Assembly (NCBI RefSeq): GCF_025961575.1
Contig: NZ_JAOQNX010000004.1
Location: 1-64,000 of the forward strand
Source of the DNA: Rhodoblastus acidophilus
GTDB lineage: Bacteria; Pseudomonadota; Alphaproteobacteria; Rhizobiales; Beijerinckiaceae
DNA: 64,000 nt
Direction of reading: 5' to 3'
Under the pieces are notes generated by a model. That model ran no database searches and was not told the origin of the DNA. It worked only from the letters and a program-made list of their open reading frames with translations. Numbering within the stretch: the first letter of the stretch is position 1; each line of letters opens with the position of its first letter. Shown here one piece after another: positions 53,912-62,920 of the stretch. A program made the translations under genes and the position numbers.

Positions 53912-56900
53912 ATGGACGCGTCTGAACAGCCAGGCCATCCGACCCCGGACTGGACGCTTCTGCGCAGCGAAGCTGTTTGCGCGCGCGACCGCGACGATCA
54001 TTCCGGCGCGCTGGCGCTGTTTCGGCAGGCCGCCGCCGCCGCGCCCGACAGGCCCTGGATTCTGCTCGATGTCGCCGATCAGTTGCGGCGGCTCGAGCGC
54101 CTCGACGAGGCCGAGGCGGTCTATCTTGAGGCGGTGAGCAAGGACCCCGCCTTGGCGCAGGGGTTACGCGGGCTCGGGCTGATCGCGCGCCAGCGCGGCG
54201 ACCGCGCGGCGGCGGTGGAGCGTTTCCGCGAGGCGGCGGCGCGCACCCCGGAAAACATCTGGCTGTGGTTCGATCTGGCGAGCGACTTGCGCGAATTGGG
54301 GCGGCTGGACGAGGCGGCGGACGCGTATAAAAAAATGCTCGGCCGCGATCCCAAAGCGTTTCACGCTTGGCGCGGGCTGGCGCAAATCGCCCGCCTGCGC
54401 GGCGACCGCGCTGAGGCCCTCGAGTGTTTTCGCGTCGCCGCCATCTTCAACCCCTCCGACATCTGGACGGCGCAGGACGCCGCCACGGAGTTCCGCGAGC
54501 TCGGACGGTTCGACGAAGCCGCCGCCGCCTTCCGCCAGGTTTTGGCGCTCGACGCCGGTTTCGCCCCGGCCTGGCGGGGGCTTGCGCTGGTCGCGCGGAC
54601 GCGCGGCGACCGCGAGGCGGCGCTCGACTCCTTTCGCCGCGCGGCCGAGTGCGACGCCAAGGATCTTTGGAGCGCCTATGACGCGGCCGTGCTGCTGAAC
54701 GATCTCGGCCTTCTGGACGAGGCCTCGGCGGCCTGCCGCGCTCTGGTCGCGCGCGCCCCGGATTTCGCGCCCGGCTGGCGCGCGCGCATTCCGGTGGCCC
54801 GCGCGCAGGGCGATCGCGTTGCGCTGCGCGAGAGCCTGGCCGCCGTGGCGCGGCTGGAGCCGCAAAATCCCTGGTCGCACTTCCATCTCGCCGCGGAATT
54901 GCGCGAGCAGGGTCGGGTCGATGACGCGGAAGCGGCCTATCGCGCCGCCGCCGCCCTCGATCCGGAGCTCGCCCATGTCAATCGCGCGCTCGGCCTGATC
55001 GCCCGCGAGCGCGGCGACCATGAGGCCGCGTTGCCTCTGTTTCGCGCGGCGGCGCGCAACGAGCCCGCCAATGTCTGGATGCGCAACGATGTGGCGGTGA
55101 CGCTCGCCGCGCTCGGCCGTCACGACGAAGCCGAGGCGCTGATGGCGGAGCTGGCGGCGGAGCGCCCCGAATCCGCCGACGCCTTGCTCGCCTATGCGCC
55201 TTTCCTGCGCCGCCGGGGTTTTTGCGGCGCCGAGCTTGTCGCGCTGCTGGAAAAGGCCGCCGGCCTCGCCCCTGACAATCCGGGCGCGCAGCTCGGCCTC
55301 GCCGAGGAATTCTTGCGCGTCCAGCGGCTCGACGAGGCCGAGGCGATTTTCGACGCCCGGCTGGCGCTTGCGCCCGACGATGTGCGCGCGCTGATGGGTC
55401 GGGCGCAGGCGGCGCGCCGCCGCGGCGACCGCGCGCGGGCGCTGCAAAATTTCGAGGCGGCGGCGCGCGCGCCCGGCGGCCATGTCTGGGCCGTGATCGA
55501 ATATGCCGACGAGCTCAAGGAGGCCGGACGGGTCGAGGAGGCCCGGCGCGTGCTTGAAGCCGAGATCGCGCGGCGCGACCGTCCCGAACTGCATATGCGC
55601 CTGGGTTTTCTCGCCCGCGAGGCCTCGGACGGGCCGGGCGCCCGCGCCGCCTTTGCCGGCGCTTTGGCGGTCGCCCCGGGATTCGACGAGGCGCGCATCG
55701 AACTGGCGGTCGAGGATTTTCGCCAGGGCGACGCCGAGGCGGCGATCGGCGCGCTGAAGGACCTGCTTGCGACCCGGCCGGACCACGCCCGGGGGCTCGC
55801 CGCGCTCGGCGACTTCGCCGATCAGATCGACGATATGGACAGCGCGGTGGAGCTGCGGCGCAAGGCCGTCGCCGCCGATCCCGCAAACCTGTGGATTCGC
55901 GCCCAGCTCGCCGAATCCCTGGCCAAGCTCGGCCAGGGCGAGGAGGCGGAGGCGGAGCTCGCCGCCTGCCAGGCGCGGTTCGGCGACGCGCCGGAAATCT
56001 GTCTCGCGCGCGCGAAAAACCTGACCATGCTCGGCGAGGCCGAGGCCGCCTTCGCCTTGCTGCGCGACGGCGTCGCCGCCTTTCCGCATCATTTCGACCT
56101 CTGGGCGCGTTGGCTCGCCGCCACGATCGCCCGCGGCGATTTCGATGCCGCGGGCGCCGCGCTGGAGGCGGCGGCTCCCGCCGGCGCGCGGGAGCGGGCG
56201 CAGGTTCTGCAGCTGCGCGGCGCCCTCGCCGCTTCTGCCTTCGACCTCGCCGGCGCCTATCGCGCTTTTGCCGACGCCCTCGCCTTGCGTCCCGCCGACG
56301 GCTGGCTGCATGAATGCGCCGGGCGCACCGCGCTGCTGCGCTGCGATTTCGAGCCGGCGCGCCGCCATCTCGCGGCGGCCACCAACGCCAATGCGGCGCA
56401 TCGCGTGTCGCACCGGGGCGGCGCCAAGCCGTCGCAATCGCTGCTCGGCCAATTGCTCGACGAATTCCGCATCGACGCCGAGATTGGCGCGATCCTGCGC
56501 GACGCTTTGGCCGCGCAGGATATCGCCGGTCTCGCTGGCGCCGTCGCGGAGGCGCCGGAATCCACCGCCGCCGCCATGGCGCTGATGATCGCTCTGCGGC
56601 GCGGCGGCAGGCTTGAGCCGGCCGGGCCGGGCTTGGCGAAAAGTGCGATCCCGCGCGCGATCATGCAGTTCTGGGACGAGAACATTCCCGCCGAGGTGGA
56701 AAAACTCTGCGAGGGCTGGCGCGCCGCCCATCCCGATTTCGTCTACCGCCGCTTTTCCAGCCTCGACGCCGCCCGCTTCCTCGCCGGGCAGGGCGCGGGC
56801 GCGGCCGCCGCCTTCAAGCGGGCGCGGGAGCCGGCGATGAAGGCGGACCTGTTCCGGCTGGCCTGGCTGGCGCGCCATGGCGGCTGGTATGTCGACGCCG

Positions 56901-57325
56901 ACGACCGCTGCCTCGCGCCGCTCTCCGGGCTGGAGGCGGAAGGCCGCGACCTCATCCTCTACCAGGAGGAGAATCTCGGCTCGACCGGCAACAATCTGAT
57001 CGGCGTCGCGCCCGGCCATCCCGTCATTCTGGCGGCGCTGGACCAGGCGATCCTGGCGGTGAACCGGGGCGATTCCGACATTCTCTGGCTGTCCACCGGG
57101 CCCGGATTGCTGACGCGCTGCGTGGCCGCCTGGCTGGTCGGCGATCTCGACGCCCGGCTGGGGCGCACCCGCATCCTCACCCACAGCGAAGCGTCGCGCT
57201 GCGTGGCGATCTGGACGGCGGCGGCCTACAAGCACACCAGCCGGCACTGGAGCCGCACCGTGTTCGGCCGGGCGCGCGCCGTTTTGCGCGGCAAGGCCGG
57301 GGCTGCATCCGTTTCGGCGGCTTGA
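53912..57325 (+). CDS. TPR array fused to a GT32-like glycosyltransferase
   Basis: Encodes 1137 residues. From about residue 10 to 830 the protein consists of tetratricopeptide repeats in pairs forming a super-repeat of about 68 residues (LRELGRLDEAADAYKKMLGR, then RGLAQIARLRGDRAEALECF). From about 912 to 1090 a glycosyltransferase domain with the Gly_transf_sug/GT32 pattern follows: RAIMQFWDENIPAEVEKLCE, MKADLFRLAWLARHGGWYVD and the DxD motif in DADDRC. It has no signal peptide or membrane segment. The architecture recalls O-GlcNAc transferase, where a TPR superhelix presents protein substrates, but with a different catalytic family. The start at ATG 53912 has only a weak site upstream. Confidence 0.88.
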   Translation: MDASEQPGHPTPDWTLLRSEAVCARDRDDHSGALALFRQAAAAAPDRPWILLDVADQLRRLERLDEAEAVYLEAVSKDPALAQGLRGLGLIARQRGDRAAAVERFREAAARTPENIWLWFDLASDLRELGRLDEAADAYKKMLGRDPKAFHAWRGLAQIARLRGDRAEALECFRVAAIFNPSDIWTAQDAATEFRELGRFDEAAAAFRQVLALDAGFAPAWRGLALVARTRGDREAALDSFRRAAECDAKDLWSAYDAAVLLNDLGLLDEASAACRALVARAPDFAPGWRARIPVARAQGDRVALRESLAAVARLEPQNPWSHFHLAAELREQGRVDDAEAAYRAAAALDPELAHVNRALGLIARERGDHEAALPLFRAAARNEPANVWMRNDVAVTLAALGRHDEAEALMAELAAERPESADALLAYAPFLRRRGFCGAELVALLEKAAGLAPDNPGAQLGLAEEFLRVQRLDEAEAIFDARLALAPDDVRALMGRAQAARRRGDRARALQNFEAAARAPGGHVWAVIEYADELKEAGRVEEARRVLEAEIARRDRPELHMRLGFLAREASDGPGARAAFAGALAVAPGFDEARIELAVEDFRQGDAEAAIGALKDLLATRPDHARGLAALGDFADQIDDMDSAVELRRKAVAADPANLWIRAQLAESLAKLGQGEEAEAELAACQARFGDAPEICLARAKNLTMLGEAEAAFALLRDGVAAFPHHFDLWARWLAATIARGDFDAAGAALEAAAPAGARERAQVLQLRGALAASAFDLAGAYRAFADALALRPADGWLHECAGRTALLRCDFEPARRHLAAATNANAAHRVSHRGGAKPSQSLLGQLLDEFRIDAEIGAILRDALAAQDIAGLAGAVAEAPESTAAAMALMIALRRGGRLEPAGPGLAKSAIPRAIMQFWDENIPAEVEKLCEGWRAAHPDFVYRRFSSLDAARFLAGQGAGAAAAFKRAREPAMKADLFRLAWLARHGGWYVDADDRCLAPLSGLEAEGRDLILYQEENLGSTGNNLIGVAPGHPVILAALDQAILAVNRGDSDILWLSTGPGLLTRCVAAWLVGDLDARLGRTRILTHSEASRCVAIWTAAAYKHTSRHWSRTVFGRARAVLRGKAGAASVSAA

Positions 57326-57352
57326 GCGTTGTCCCCTGCGAAAGGACAGCCG

Positions 57353-57562
57353 ATGAGAAAAAACCCGATCATGAGTTTCTGGCTGAGCGGGGCGCATGCC
57401 GCCGCCGGCAAGGTTTTGGGGCCGGCGCGCGGCGTGATCACCGCCGCCGCGCTGCAGCGGCAGAAGGCGATGATGCGCGACGCCGAGAAAATGGCCGCCG
57501 CTTTTTGGGGAAGCGCGCTCAAACCTCTCGCGCCGCCGAAGCGGCGATCGCGCAAGCTTTAG
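57353..57562 (+). CDS. Small conserved-looking basic protein
   Basis: Encodes 69 residues from ATG 57353, with GAAAGGACAG upstream. The sequence MRKNPIMSFWLSGAHAAAGK is followed by a helical stretch and ends in a basic tail (PPKRRSRKL). It resembles short Hyphomicrobiales proteins of unknown function, some of which occur next to phasins. It follows the TPR gene by 27 bases and may be co-transcribed. Confidence 0.5.
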   Translation: MRKNPIMSFWLSGAHAAAGKVLGPARGVITAAALQRQKAMMRDAEKMAAAFWGSALKPLAPPKRRSRKL

Positions 57563-57642
57563 GGGTAGCGCGGGCGATATCGGGGGGTGGGCGCCGCGTC
57601 GCTGCGACGCTCTCACCGTCGCTTTGTCCCCCGAAGCGCGCA

Positions 57643-57700
57643 ACCCCTCATCCGTCTCGGCGCTTCGCGCCGATCCACCTTCTCCCGCAAGGGGAGAAGG
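57643..57700 (+). repeat. Family B repeat, half copy
   Basis: ACCCCTCATCCGTCTCGGCG, then a GGCGC..GCGCC hairpin, then CCACCTTCTCCCGCAAGGGG and AGAAGG. It corresponds to the right half of the full units at 12296-12430 and 14821-14932, almost identical to the right half of the latter. It lies in the gap between the small protein and the secreted protein gene. Confidence 0.8.
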
Positions 57701-57771
57701 AAGAACGCGTTTGCGGGGCTTGATTGTGCGCGGCCCTCGGGCAGAATGGGGTCGAATCTCGAGAGGGCCGC

Positions 57772-58167
57772 ATGAAAACTCTGATCCTCGGCCTCGCCGC
57801 TTCGCTCGTCTGCGCCGGCGCCCAAGCCCGTCCCGCGGCGCCCGACCCGCAGCGGGACGCGCTGATCCGGCTGATCGCCGACGCCTCCGCCTGGAGCGAG
57901 ATGTGCGTCAATTACGCCGTCGATCCCGCCGCGCTCGCCTTGTTCCGCGATGTCCACCGCATCCCGGTCGATGGCCATTACATCAAGGTTTTCGGCTTCG
58001 CTTATGCGCGCCAGCACGCCGCGGCCTATGAAAGCCATCGCTTCCGCGGCGCCTGCGACCGGGCGCTCGCGCTCTACGGGCCCTGGGGAAGCCTCGCGCC
58101 CGGCCTGGTGCGCCCGCTGTTCCATGGGACCGTTCCAGACCAGAAGATCAACCTCGACCGGTTTTGA
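57772..58167 (+). CDS. Secreted protein of unknown function
   Basis: Encodes 131 residues from ATG 57772, with GAGAGGG upstream. A signal peptide (MKTLILGLAASLVCAGAQA) is followed by a helical mature domain of about 110 residues with two cysteines (EMCVNYAVDP and GACDRALALYG). I do not recognise the family; the pattern of small alpha-helical exported proteins with two cysteines suggests a disulfide. The next gene starts 31 bases downstream. Confidence 0.65.
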   Translation: MKTLILGLAASLVCAGAQARPAAPDPQRDALIRLIADASAWSEMCVNYAVDPAALALFRDVHRIPVDGHYIKVFGFAYARQHAAAYESHRFRGACDRALALYGPWGSLAPGLVRPLFHGTVPDQKINLDRF

Positions 58168-58198
58168 CGCTTAGGCTTGCGGCTGCTATCGACGCCCC

Positions 58199-59080
58199 AT
58201 GATCGTCGACCCCGACAAGGCCAAGAGGATTCGCGTCGCCGACCGCGAGTTTATGGCGCGCGGGCTGAAGCCCAGCCTGTTCGGCGATCTCTTCCACCAT
58301 TCCATGGCGGCGTCCTGGCCGCTGTTCTTCCTCGGATTCGCCGTCTATTTCCTGACGATGAACCTGATCTTCGCCAGCCTGTTCCATCTGGGCGGCGATT
58401 GTATCGCCAATGCGCGGCCGGGTTCGTTCCTCGACAAATTCTTCTTCTCCGTCGAGACCCTCGCCACCGTCGGCTATGGCGACATGCATCCCGCCAACGC
58501 CTACGCCCATTGCGTCGTCACCGTCGAAATCTTTACCGGCCTGTCGACGCTCGCCGTGTTCACCGGCCTGATCTTCGCGCGGTTTTCGCGGCCGCGGGCG
58601 CGCGTCATTTTTGCCGAGGCGCTGGTGGTCGGGCCGCACCAGGGCCAGAGGACGCTGATGGCGCGGCTCGCCAACGCCCGCCACAGCGTCGTCACCGAGG
58701 CCGAAGCCGAGCTTTGGCTGATCCATACCGAGACCACGCAAGAGGGCCGCCGCTACGTGCGCTTTAGCCCTCTGCGGCTCGCGCACCAGCGCAACCCCAT
58801 TTTTGTCCTGTCCTGGACGTTGTTTCACCCGATCGATGCGGCGAGCCCGCTGCATGGCTTGACCCATGCCGATCTCGCGGCGATGGACGCGCGGATCCTG
58901 CTGGTGTTCAACGGCCATGACGAGACCTCGGGCCAGAGGCTGATCGTGCGCCGCGGCTACCATTTGTCCGATGTGCGCTTCAATCACGTCTATGCCGATA
59001 TTGGCGCGCTGCCGGAGCAGGAGGGCGCGCTGCCGGAGGTCGATTATCGGAAAATCCACCACACCGAGGCGGTGGAGTAG
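58199..59080 (+). CDS. KirBac-type inward rectifier potassium channel
   Basis: Encodes 293 residues. Two membrane segments (about 40-62 and 101-127) flank a pore with the selectivity filter TVGYGD at residues 90-95. The slide helix region lies before TM1, and the C-terminal domain of about 165 residues matches the cytoplasmic immunoglobulin-like Kir domain (LVVGPHQGQRTLMARLANAR, FVLSWTLFHPID). It would conduct potassium across the inner membrane. It converges with the response regulator gene. Confidence 0.92.
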   Translation: MIVDPDKAKRIRVADREFMARGLKPSLFGDLFHHSMAASWPLFFLGFAVYFLTMNLIFASLFHLGGDCIANARPGSFLDKFFFSVETLATVGYGDMHPANAYAHCVVTVEIFTGLSTLAVFTGLIFARFSRPRARVIFAEALVVGPHQGQRTLMARLANARHSVVTEAEAELWLIHTETTQEGRRYVRFSPLRLAHQRNPIFVLSWTLFHPIDAASPLHGLTHADLAAMDARILLVFNGHDETSGQRLIVRRGYHLSDVRFNHVYADIGALPEQEGALPEVDYRKIHHTEAVE

Positions 59081-59086
59081 AGCGCA

Positions 59087-59154
59087 GGGACTGGATCGCA
59101 GTACGCCCCCGCTTGCGTCAGGACATGAATGACCGATCGCGGCGATCCAGTCCC
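59087..59154. terminator. 13-bp inverted repeat between convergent genes
   Basis: GGGACTGGATCGC 59087-59099 and GCGATCCAGTCCC 59142-59154 are perfect inverse copies separated by 42 bases. They lie between the KirBac stop (59080) and the response regulator stop (59157). The symmetry suits a bidirectional transcript end, but the loop is long and there is no T tract. Confidence 0.4.
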
Positions 59155-59156
59155 CT

Positions 59157-59891
59157 TCATTCCGCGCGGCGGTTGAGGGCCTTGACCGCCAGCTCGGTGC
59201 GGCTGCGGGCGTTGTGCTTTTCAAGAATGCGGCTGACGTAATTCTTGACCGTGCCTTCCGCGAGCTTGAGCTGGGCGGCGATCTCCTTGTTGCCCTTGCC
59301 CGCGACGATCAGCTGCAGGATCGCGTTCTCGCGGTCGGTGAGGGCTTCCTGGTCCTGCCCGTCGTCGAGCGGCGCCGCCGGGCGGCGCACGCGGCGGAAT
59401 TCGTCGAGCAGTTTGCGGGCGACATTGGGGGCGAGACGGGAATGGCCGCGCGACACCGCGCGGATCGTCTCCAGAATTTCGTCCTCCTCGGCGTCCTTGA
59501 GCAGATAGGCCTGGGCGCCCGCGCAGATCGCGTCGAAAATCAGCTCGTCGGTGTCGAAAGTGGTGAGGATGATCACCTGGGCGTCCGGGCAGTCGCGGAC
59601 GATCTGGCGCGTCGCGGCTATGCCGTTGAGCCGGGGCATCTGGATGTCCATCAGGACGATGTCGGGCTGCCAGCGCCGCGCCTCCTGCACCGCCTCCGCG
59701 CCATCCGCGGCCTGGCCGACGATCTCCAGATCGCCCTCCAGCGCCAGCATAGACGCGAAAGCGCGGCGGATCATCGGTTGATCCTCCGCGATCAGAATGC
59801 GGATGCGTTCAGACCGCTCCAATCCGTCCCTCCGGTTTTCCAGGAAGGCGGCGCCGCCGCCTGATACACCCCAACTGTCCGCCACCGTCAT
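59157..59891 (-). CDS. LuxR-family response regulator (NarL/FixJ type)
   Basis: Encodes 244 residues from ATG 59891; the start is uncertain because the receiver domain begins only near residue 30 (RIRILIAEDQPMIRRAFASM). The phosphoacceptor is Asp82 in DIVLMDIQMP, and the conserved lysine lies in YLLKDAEEDE. The C-terminal LuxR helix-turn-helix has LTDRENAILQLIVAGKGNKE and AEGTVKNYVSRILEKHNARS. It is very likely the partner of the histidine kinase encoded 195 bases upstream on the same strand. Confidence 0.92.
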   Translation of the reverse strand: MTVADSWGVSGGGAAFLENRRDGLERSERIRILIAEDQPMIRRAFASMLALEGDLEIVGQAADGAEAVQEARRWQPDIVLMDIQMPRLNGIAATRQIVRDCPDAQVIILTTFDTDELIFDAICAGAQAYLLKDAEEDEILETIRAVSRGHSRLAPNVARKLLDEFRRVRRPAAPLDDGQDQEALTDRENAILQLIVAGKGNKEIAAQLKLAEGTVKNYVSRILEKHNARSRTELAVKALNRRAE

Positions 59892-60086
59892 CGGAAGCCG
59901 CTGGGAACGCGCGGATCGCGCCGCGCACAGCTGAAAGTGAGCAATAATCGGCAATGCTCTAGCCGCTTTCCAGGCAAGATGCAATTACTTGTCAGATTAC
60001 AGTAAACCCGTCCTTTCACGCGCCGCGTCGGGCGGGGCTTCCGGGCCCGCGCGGGATTGGCGGCGGCGGTTGACGCAGAGGAGTCT

Positions 60087-61532
60087 TCAGCCGCCCTGCG
60101 CGACCACGACGATGCGCGTTCCCACGCCCGGCGTCGAGGCGAGGTTGAAGCGCGCGCCGATCATTTCGGCGCGCTCGCGAATGCCGATCAGGCCGAAATG
60201 TCCTGATGGCGGCTGGTCGGGATCGAAGCCGCGGCCGTTGTCGTCGATCACCAGCGTGGCCGCGCCGGTCTCGTCCACGGCCAGGGTGACGCCGACGCGG
60301 GTCGGCTGCGCGTGCAGTTCGGCGTTGCGCAGGCCCTCTTCGGCGATCCGGTAGAAGGTGTCGGCCACCTCCGGCGCCAGCGTCGCCGCGCGGGCGTCGA
60401 GGTCCACCAGCACATGCACGCCGGTGCGATCGCCGAAGCGGCGCGCCAGCCCTTCGAGCGCCGCGCCGAGCCCTTCCCGCTCCAGCGTCTGGCTGCGCAA
60501 ATCCGCTATGGCGGCGCGCGCCCGGGAAAGACCGTCGCGCACCGCCTGTTCGGCGAAGGCCAGCTCCTCCTTGAGCCGCGTCGGCGCGTCCGCTCCCGCG
60601 GTCTTGCGGATCAGCCGGATCTGCGGGCTCAGGGCGACGAGCGAATGCACCAGCGTGTCGTGCAGGGCGTGGGCGATGCGCAGGCGCTCGCGCATCACCG
60701 CATTGGCGCGCGCCTCCTCGGCGCGCGCGGCGGCGTCGGCGCGCAGCCGCAAGAGGTCGGTGATGTCGCGGCCGATCGCCTGATATTCGGCGCCGCCGCT
60801 GACCCAATGGACGCGCCACCAGATCCAGATGCGTTCGCCGTCCGCCCGGCGCGCCGCCTGTTCGAACGAGGCCGCCTGCTCGAAATAGCTCGCCGATTTC
60901 GTAAAAAATCGGGCGCGCCAAACCTCCTCGGGCGCGGAGTCCAGCAGATCGTCCACCGGGCGTCCCAGAATGAGGGCTTCGGTGAGGCCGAGCAGCCGGC
61001 AGACCGCCGTGTTGACGAAGGAGATGCGCAGATCCGGCCCCAGGCGCAGCACGAGGTCGCTGTCGTTTTCGACGATGTCGCGATAGAGCGCCGCCTGTTC
61101 GCGCAGCACCCGGCCGGCGCTCGCGGCCTGATCGGCGAGAATCTGGCTCTGGCGGCGTTCGTGGGCGAGCTGGCGCTCGAATTCGAGCACGCCGGCGTCG
61201 GCGGCGGCGTAGAGCAGCAGGCCGCCGGTTCTTGGCTCATGGACCAGCGTGAGGTCGAACGGCGTCTCGAGCTTGGGCGGCAGCCTCAGGCCCGGCAGGT
61301 CCAGGCGCGCGCCGTCGCGCAGCGCGGCCAATTGCGCGTCGAGGCCGAAGAACACCGGCGTGTCCGCGAGCGGCGCGCCGATCGGCGGCAGCCAGTCCAG
61401 CAGGCGGCCCTGAACGGCGCGCACAGTCAGGTCGGGGCCGATGCGGGCGAAGGCGAACAGGCCCAGGTCGAGAGCCGGCGCCAGATCCGACGCCAGATCG
61501 GGCTGCTCTTGGCTTTCGTCGGCCGCGCTCAA
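60087..61532 (-). CDS. Soluble histidine kinase of the NarX/DesK class
   Basis: Encodes 481 residues from TTG 61532, whose TTGA overlaps the stop codon of the porin gene. No membrane segment is visible. An N-terminal part of about 140 residues is unassigned. A PAS domain follows (about 150-270, with VLRLGPDLRISFVNTAVCRL). The HisKA_3 dimerisation domain carries the phosphoacceptor His291 in RIAHALHDTLVHSL, and the HATPase domain has FYRIAEEGLRNAELHAQPTR and DDNGRGFDPDQPPSGHFGL. The frame is open further upstream but that part overlaps the porin gene in another frame and is not coding. Confidence 0.9.
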   Translation of the reverse strand: MSAADESQEQPDLASDLAPALDLGLFAFARIGPDLTVRAVQGRLLDWLPPIGAPLADTPVFFGLDAQLAALRDGARLDLPGLRLPPKLETPFDLTLVHEPRTGGLLLYAAADAGVLEFERQLAHERRQSQILADQAASAGRVLREQAALYRDIVENDSDLVLRLGPDLRISFVNTAVCRLLGLTEALILGRPVDDLLDSAPEEVWRARFFTKSASYFEQAASFEQAARRADGERIWIWWRVHWVSGGAEYQAIGRDITDLLRLRADAAARAEEARANAVMRERLRIAHALHDTLVHSLVALSPQIRLIRKTAGADAPTRLKEELAFAEQAVRDGLSRARAAIADLRSQTLEREGLGAALEGLARRFGDRTGVHVLVDLDARAATLAPEVADTFYRIAEEGLRNAELHAQPTRVGVTLAVDETGAATLVIDDNGRGFDPDQPPSGHFGLIGIRERAEMIGARFNLASTPGVGTRIVVVAQGG

Positions 61533-62920
61533 AATTTCTGCTGGACGCGGACGCGGCCGGACCATTCGGGCGAGGCGGTCCAATGGTCGGCATTGCTTGG
61601 CGGCTGCGGCGTTTGCGTCTTGCTCAGCGTATAGGACAGTTCGCCGCCGATCATGAGGTTCTTCAGCGGGGTCCAGGCGAGATTGCCGCCGAGGATGGTT
61701 TCGCGATAGTCGGGGGCGCCGGCGACGGTCGCCGAACTCTGGTTCACCGCTTCCGGATAATTCATGCCGAACACGCTGGCGAACAGCGAGGAGGACACGG
61801 TGGGCGACCAGAAATGTTTGAGCGCCGCGACGATGGCGTAGCCGCTGGACTTGTCGCAGCGTCCGAAGGGTTGCGCGCCGATCACGCAATCGTAGTCGTA
61901 GGCGGACAGGCCGGGGCCGACGCCGCTGAGGTTCGGGCCGGACAGCGAGGGCCGGCCGAAATCTCCAAAAGTGCTCTGGTTGTCGCCGGAGACATAGGCC
62001 GAGGCGCCGCGCGCATAGGTCGCCTGCAGGATCATGGCGTCGGCGTCGGACAGGGCGGGCAGGTTGACCTTCAGGCCGCCCTGGGCCGCAAAGCCCCATT
62101 GCGAGGAGGAGGCGCCGGGCGGATTGACCGAGGGCGGCGCGGTATAGGCGGTGTGCAGCTGATGCGCGGCGCCGCTGATCTGCGCCAGGCCGAACGGGCT
62201 TTCGATGCGCACGGCGCCGACCAGATCCGGCGCGACCGGACCGGTATTGGCGGCGGAGGCGTAGGGCGCGACGCTCTGGCCGATGTTGCCCCAGCGCTCC
62301 CGGGGATTTTCCACCGAGACCACGGCGGTCACGCCCGGCGTCGGCGCGAAAGCGTAGGAGACCAGCTCCGTGCGGGTGTTGGAGCCGCGCAGCGGCATGA
62401 AATTCCAGGCGTCCGCGTAGAAGTCGAAGGCCGATTGCGCGCGCCCCGCCGTCCAGCCGGCGAAGGTGAGATAGGCGAAGTCGAGCCGGCTCAGATTGTT
62501 CCAGGTGCTGGGATTGTTGGCGGCGGCATAGCCGACGATGCCGCTGACATAGCCCGAGATCAGACCGGCCTCGGTGGGCAGCCGCGCCGTGGCGTTGAAC
62601 CCCACGGCGAAGGCGCCGCCGATCTGCTGGGTCGGGCGCGTCGTCGAGGTGAAGGGCAGGGCCGCGCCGGGCGGCGGCGCCGGCAGCCAGTTGCTCAGGT
62701 TGCGCGGCTCGAGTTGGGCCGCGGCGACGCCGCCGAGCGACAGGCAGATGTCGGTGCCGGGAACGGCGAAATAGGAGGCGCCATAGGCGTTGCAGGTGCG
62801 GGCATAGCTGGGGGCGTCGGTGGACGCGGGCGTGACGGATCGTTCCGCCGCCCGCGCCGGCAGCGCGGCGAGCGGAAGCAGGATCAAGGCGGCGATCTTG
62901 CGAGTCGACGCGGGGTTCAT
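61529..62920 (-). CDS. Porin of the Porin_2 (Omp2-like) family
   Basis: Encodes 463 residues. A signal peptide (ALILLPLAALPARA) is followed by the Porin_2 start with two cysteines (YARTCNAYGASYFAVPGTDI, CLSLGG) and alternating beta strands to a terminal phenylalanine (GRVRVQQKF), the usual signal for outer-membrane insertion. It should form a trimeric channel. Its stop codon is shared with the start of the histidine kinase gene, an unusual pairing. Confidence 0.9.
   Translation of the reverse strand: MNPASTRKIAALILLPLAALPARAAERSVTPASTDAPSYARTCNAYGASYFAVPGTDICLSLGGVAAAQLEPRNLSNWLPAPPPGAALPFTSTTRPTQQIGGAFAVGFNATARLPTEAGLISGYVSGIVGYAAANNPSTWNNLSRLDFAYLTFAGWTAGRAQSAFDFYADAWNFMPLRGSNTRTELVSYAFAPTPGVTAVVSVENPRERWGNIGQSVAPYASAANTGPVAPDLVGAVRIESPFGLAQISGAAHQLHTAYTAPPSVNPPGASSSQWGFAAQGGLKVNLPALSDADAMILQATYARGASAYVSGDNQSTFGDFGRPSLSGPNLSGVGPGLSAYDYDCVIGAQPFGRCDKSSGYAIVAALKHFWSPTVSSSLFASVFGMNYPEAVNQSSATVAGAPDYRETILGGNLAWTPLKNLMIGGELSYTLSKTQTPQPPSNADHWTASPEWSGRVRVQQKF

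Noticed and set aside
54164-57643. Very long open frame (1159 codons) on the minus strand opposite the TPR protein gene.
   Set aside because: The high GC content and repetitive codons of the + strand gene leave the antisense frame open; its translation is Arg/Gly/Ala-rich without any family pattern, while the + strand encodes clear TPR and GT32 domains.
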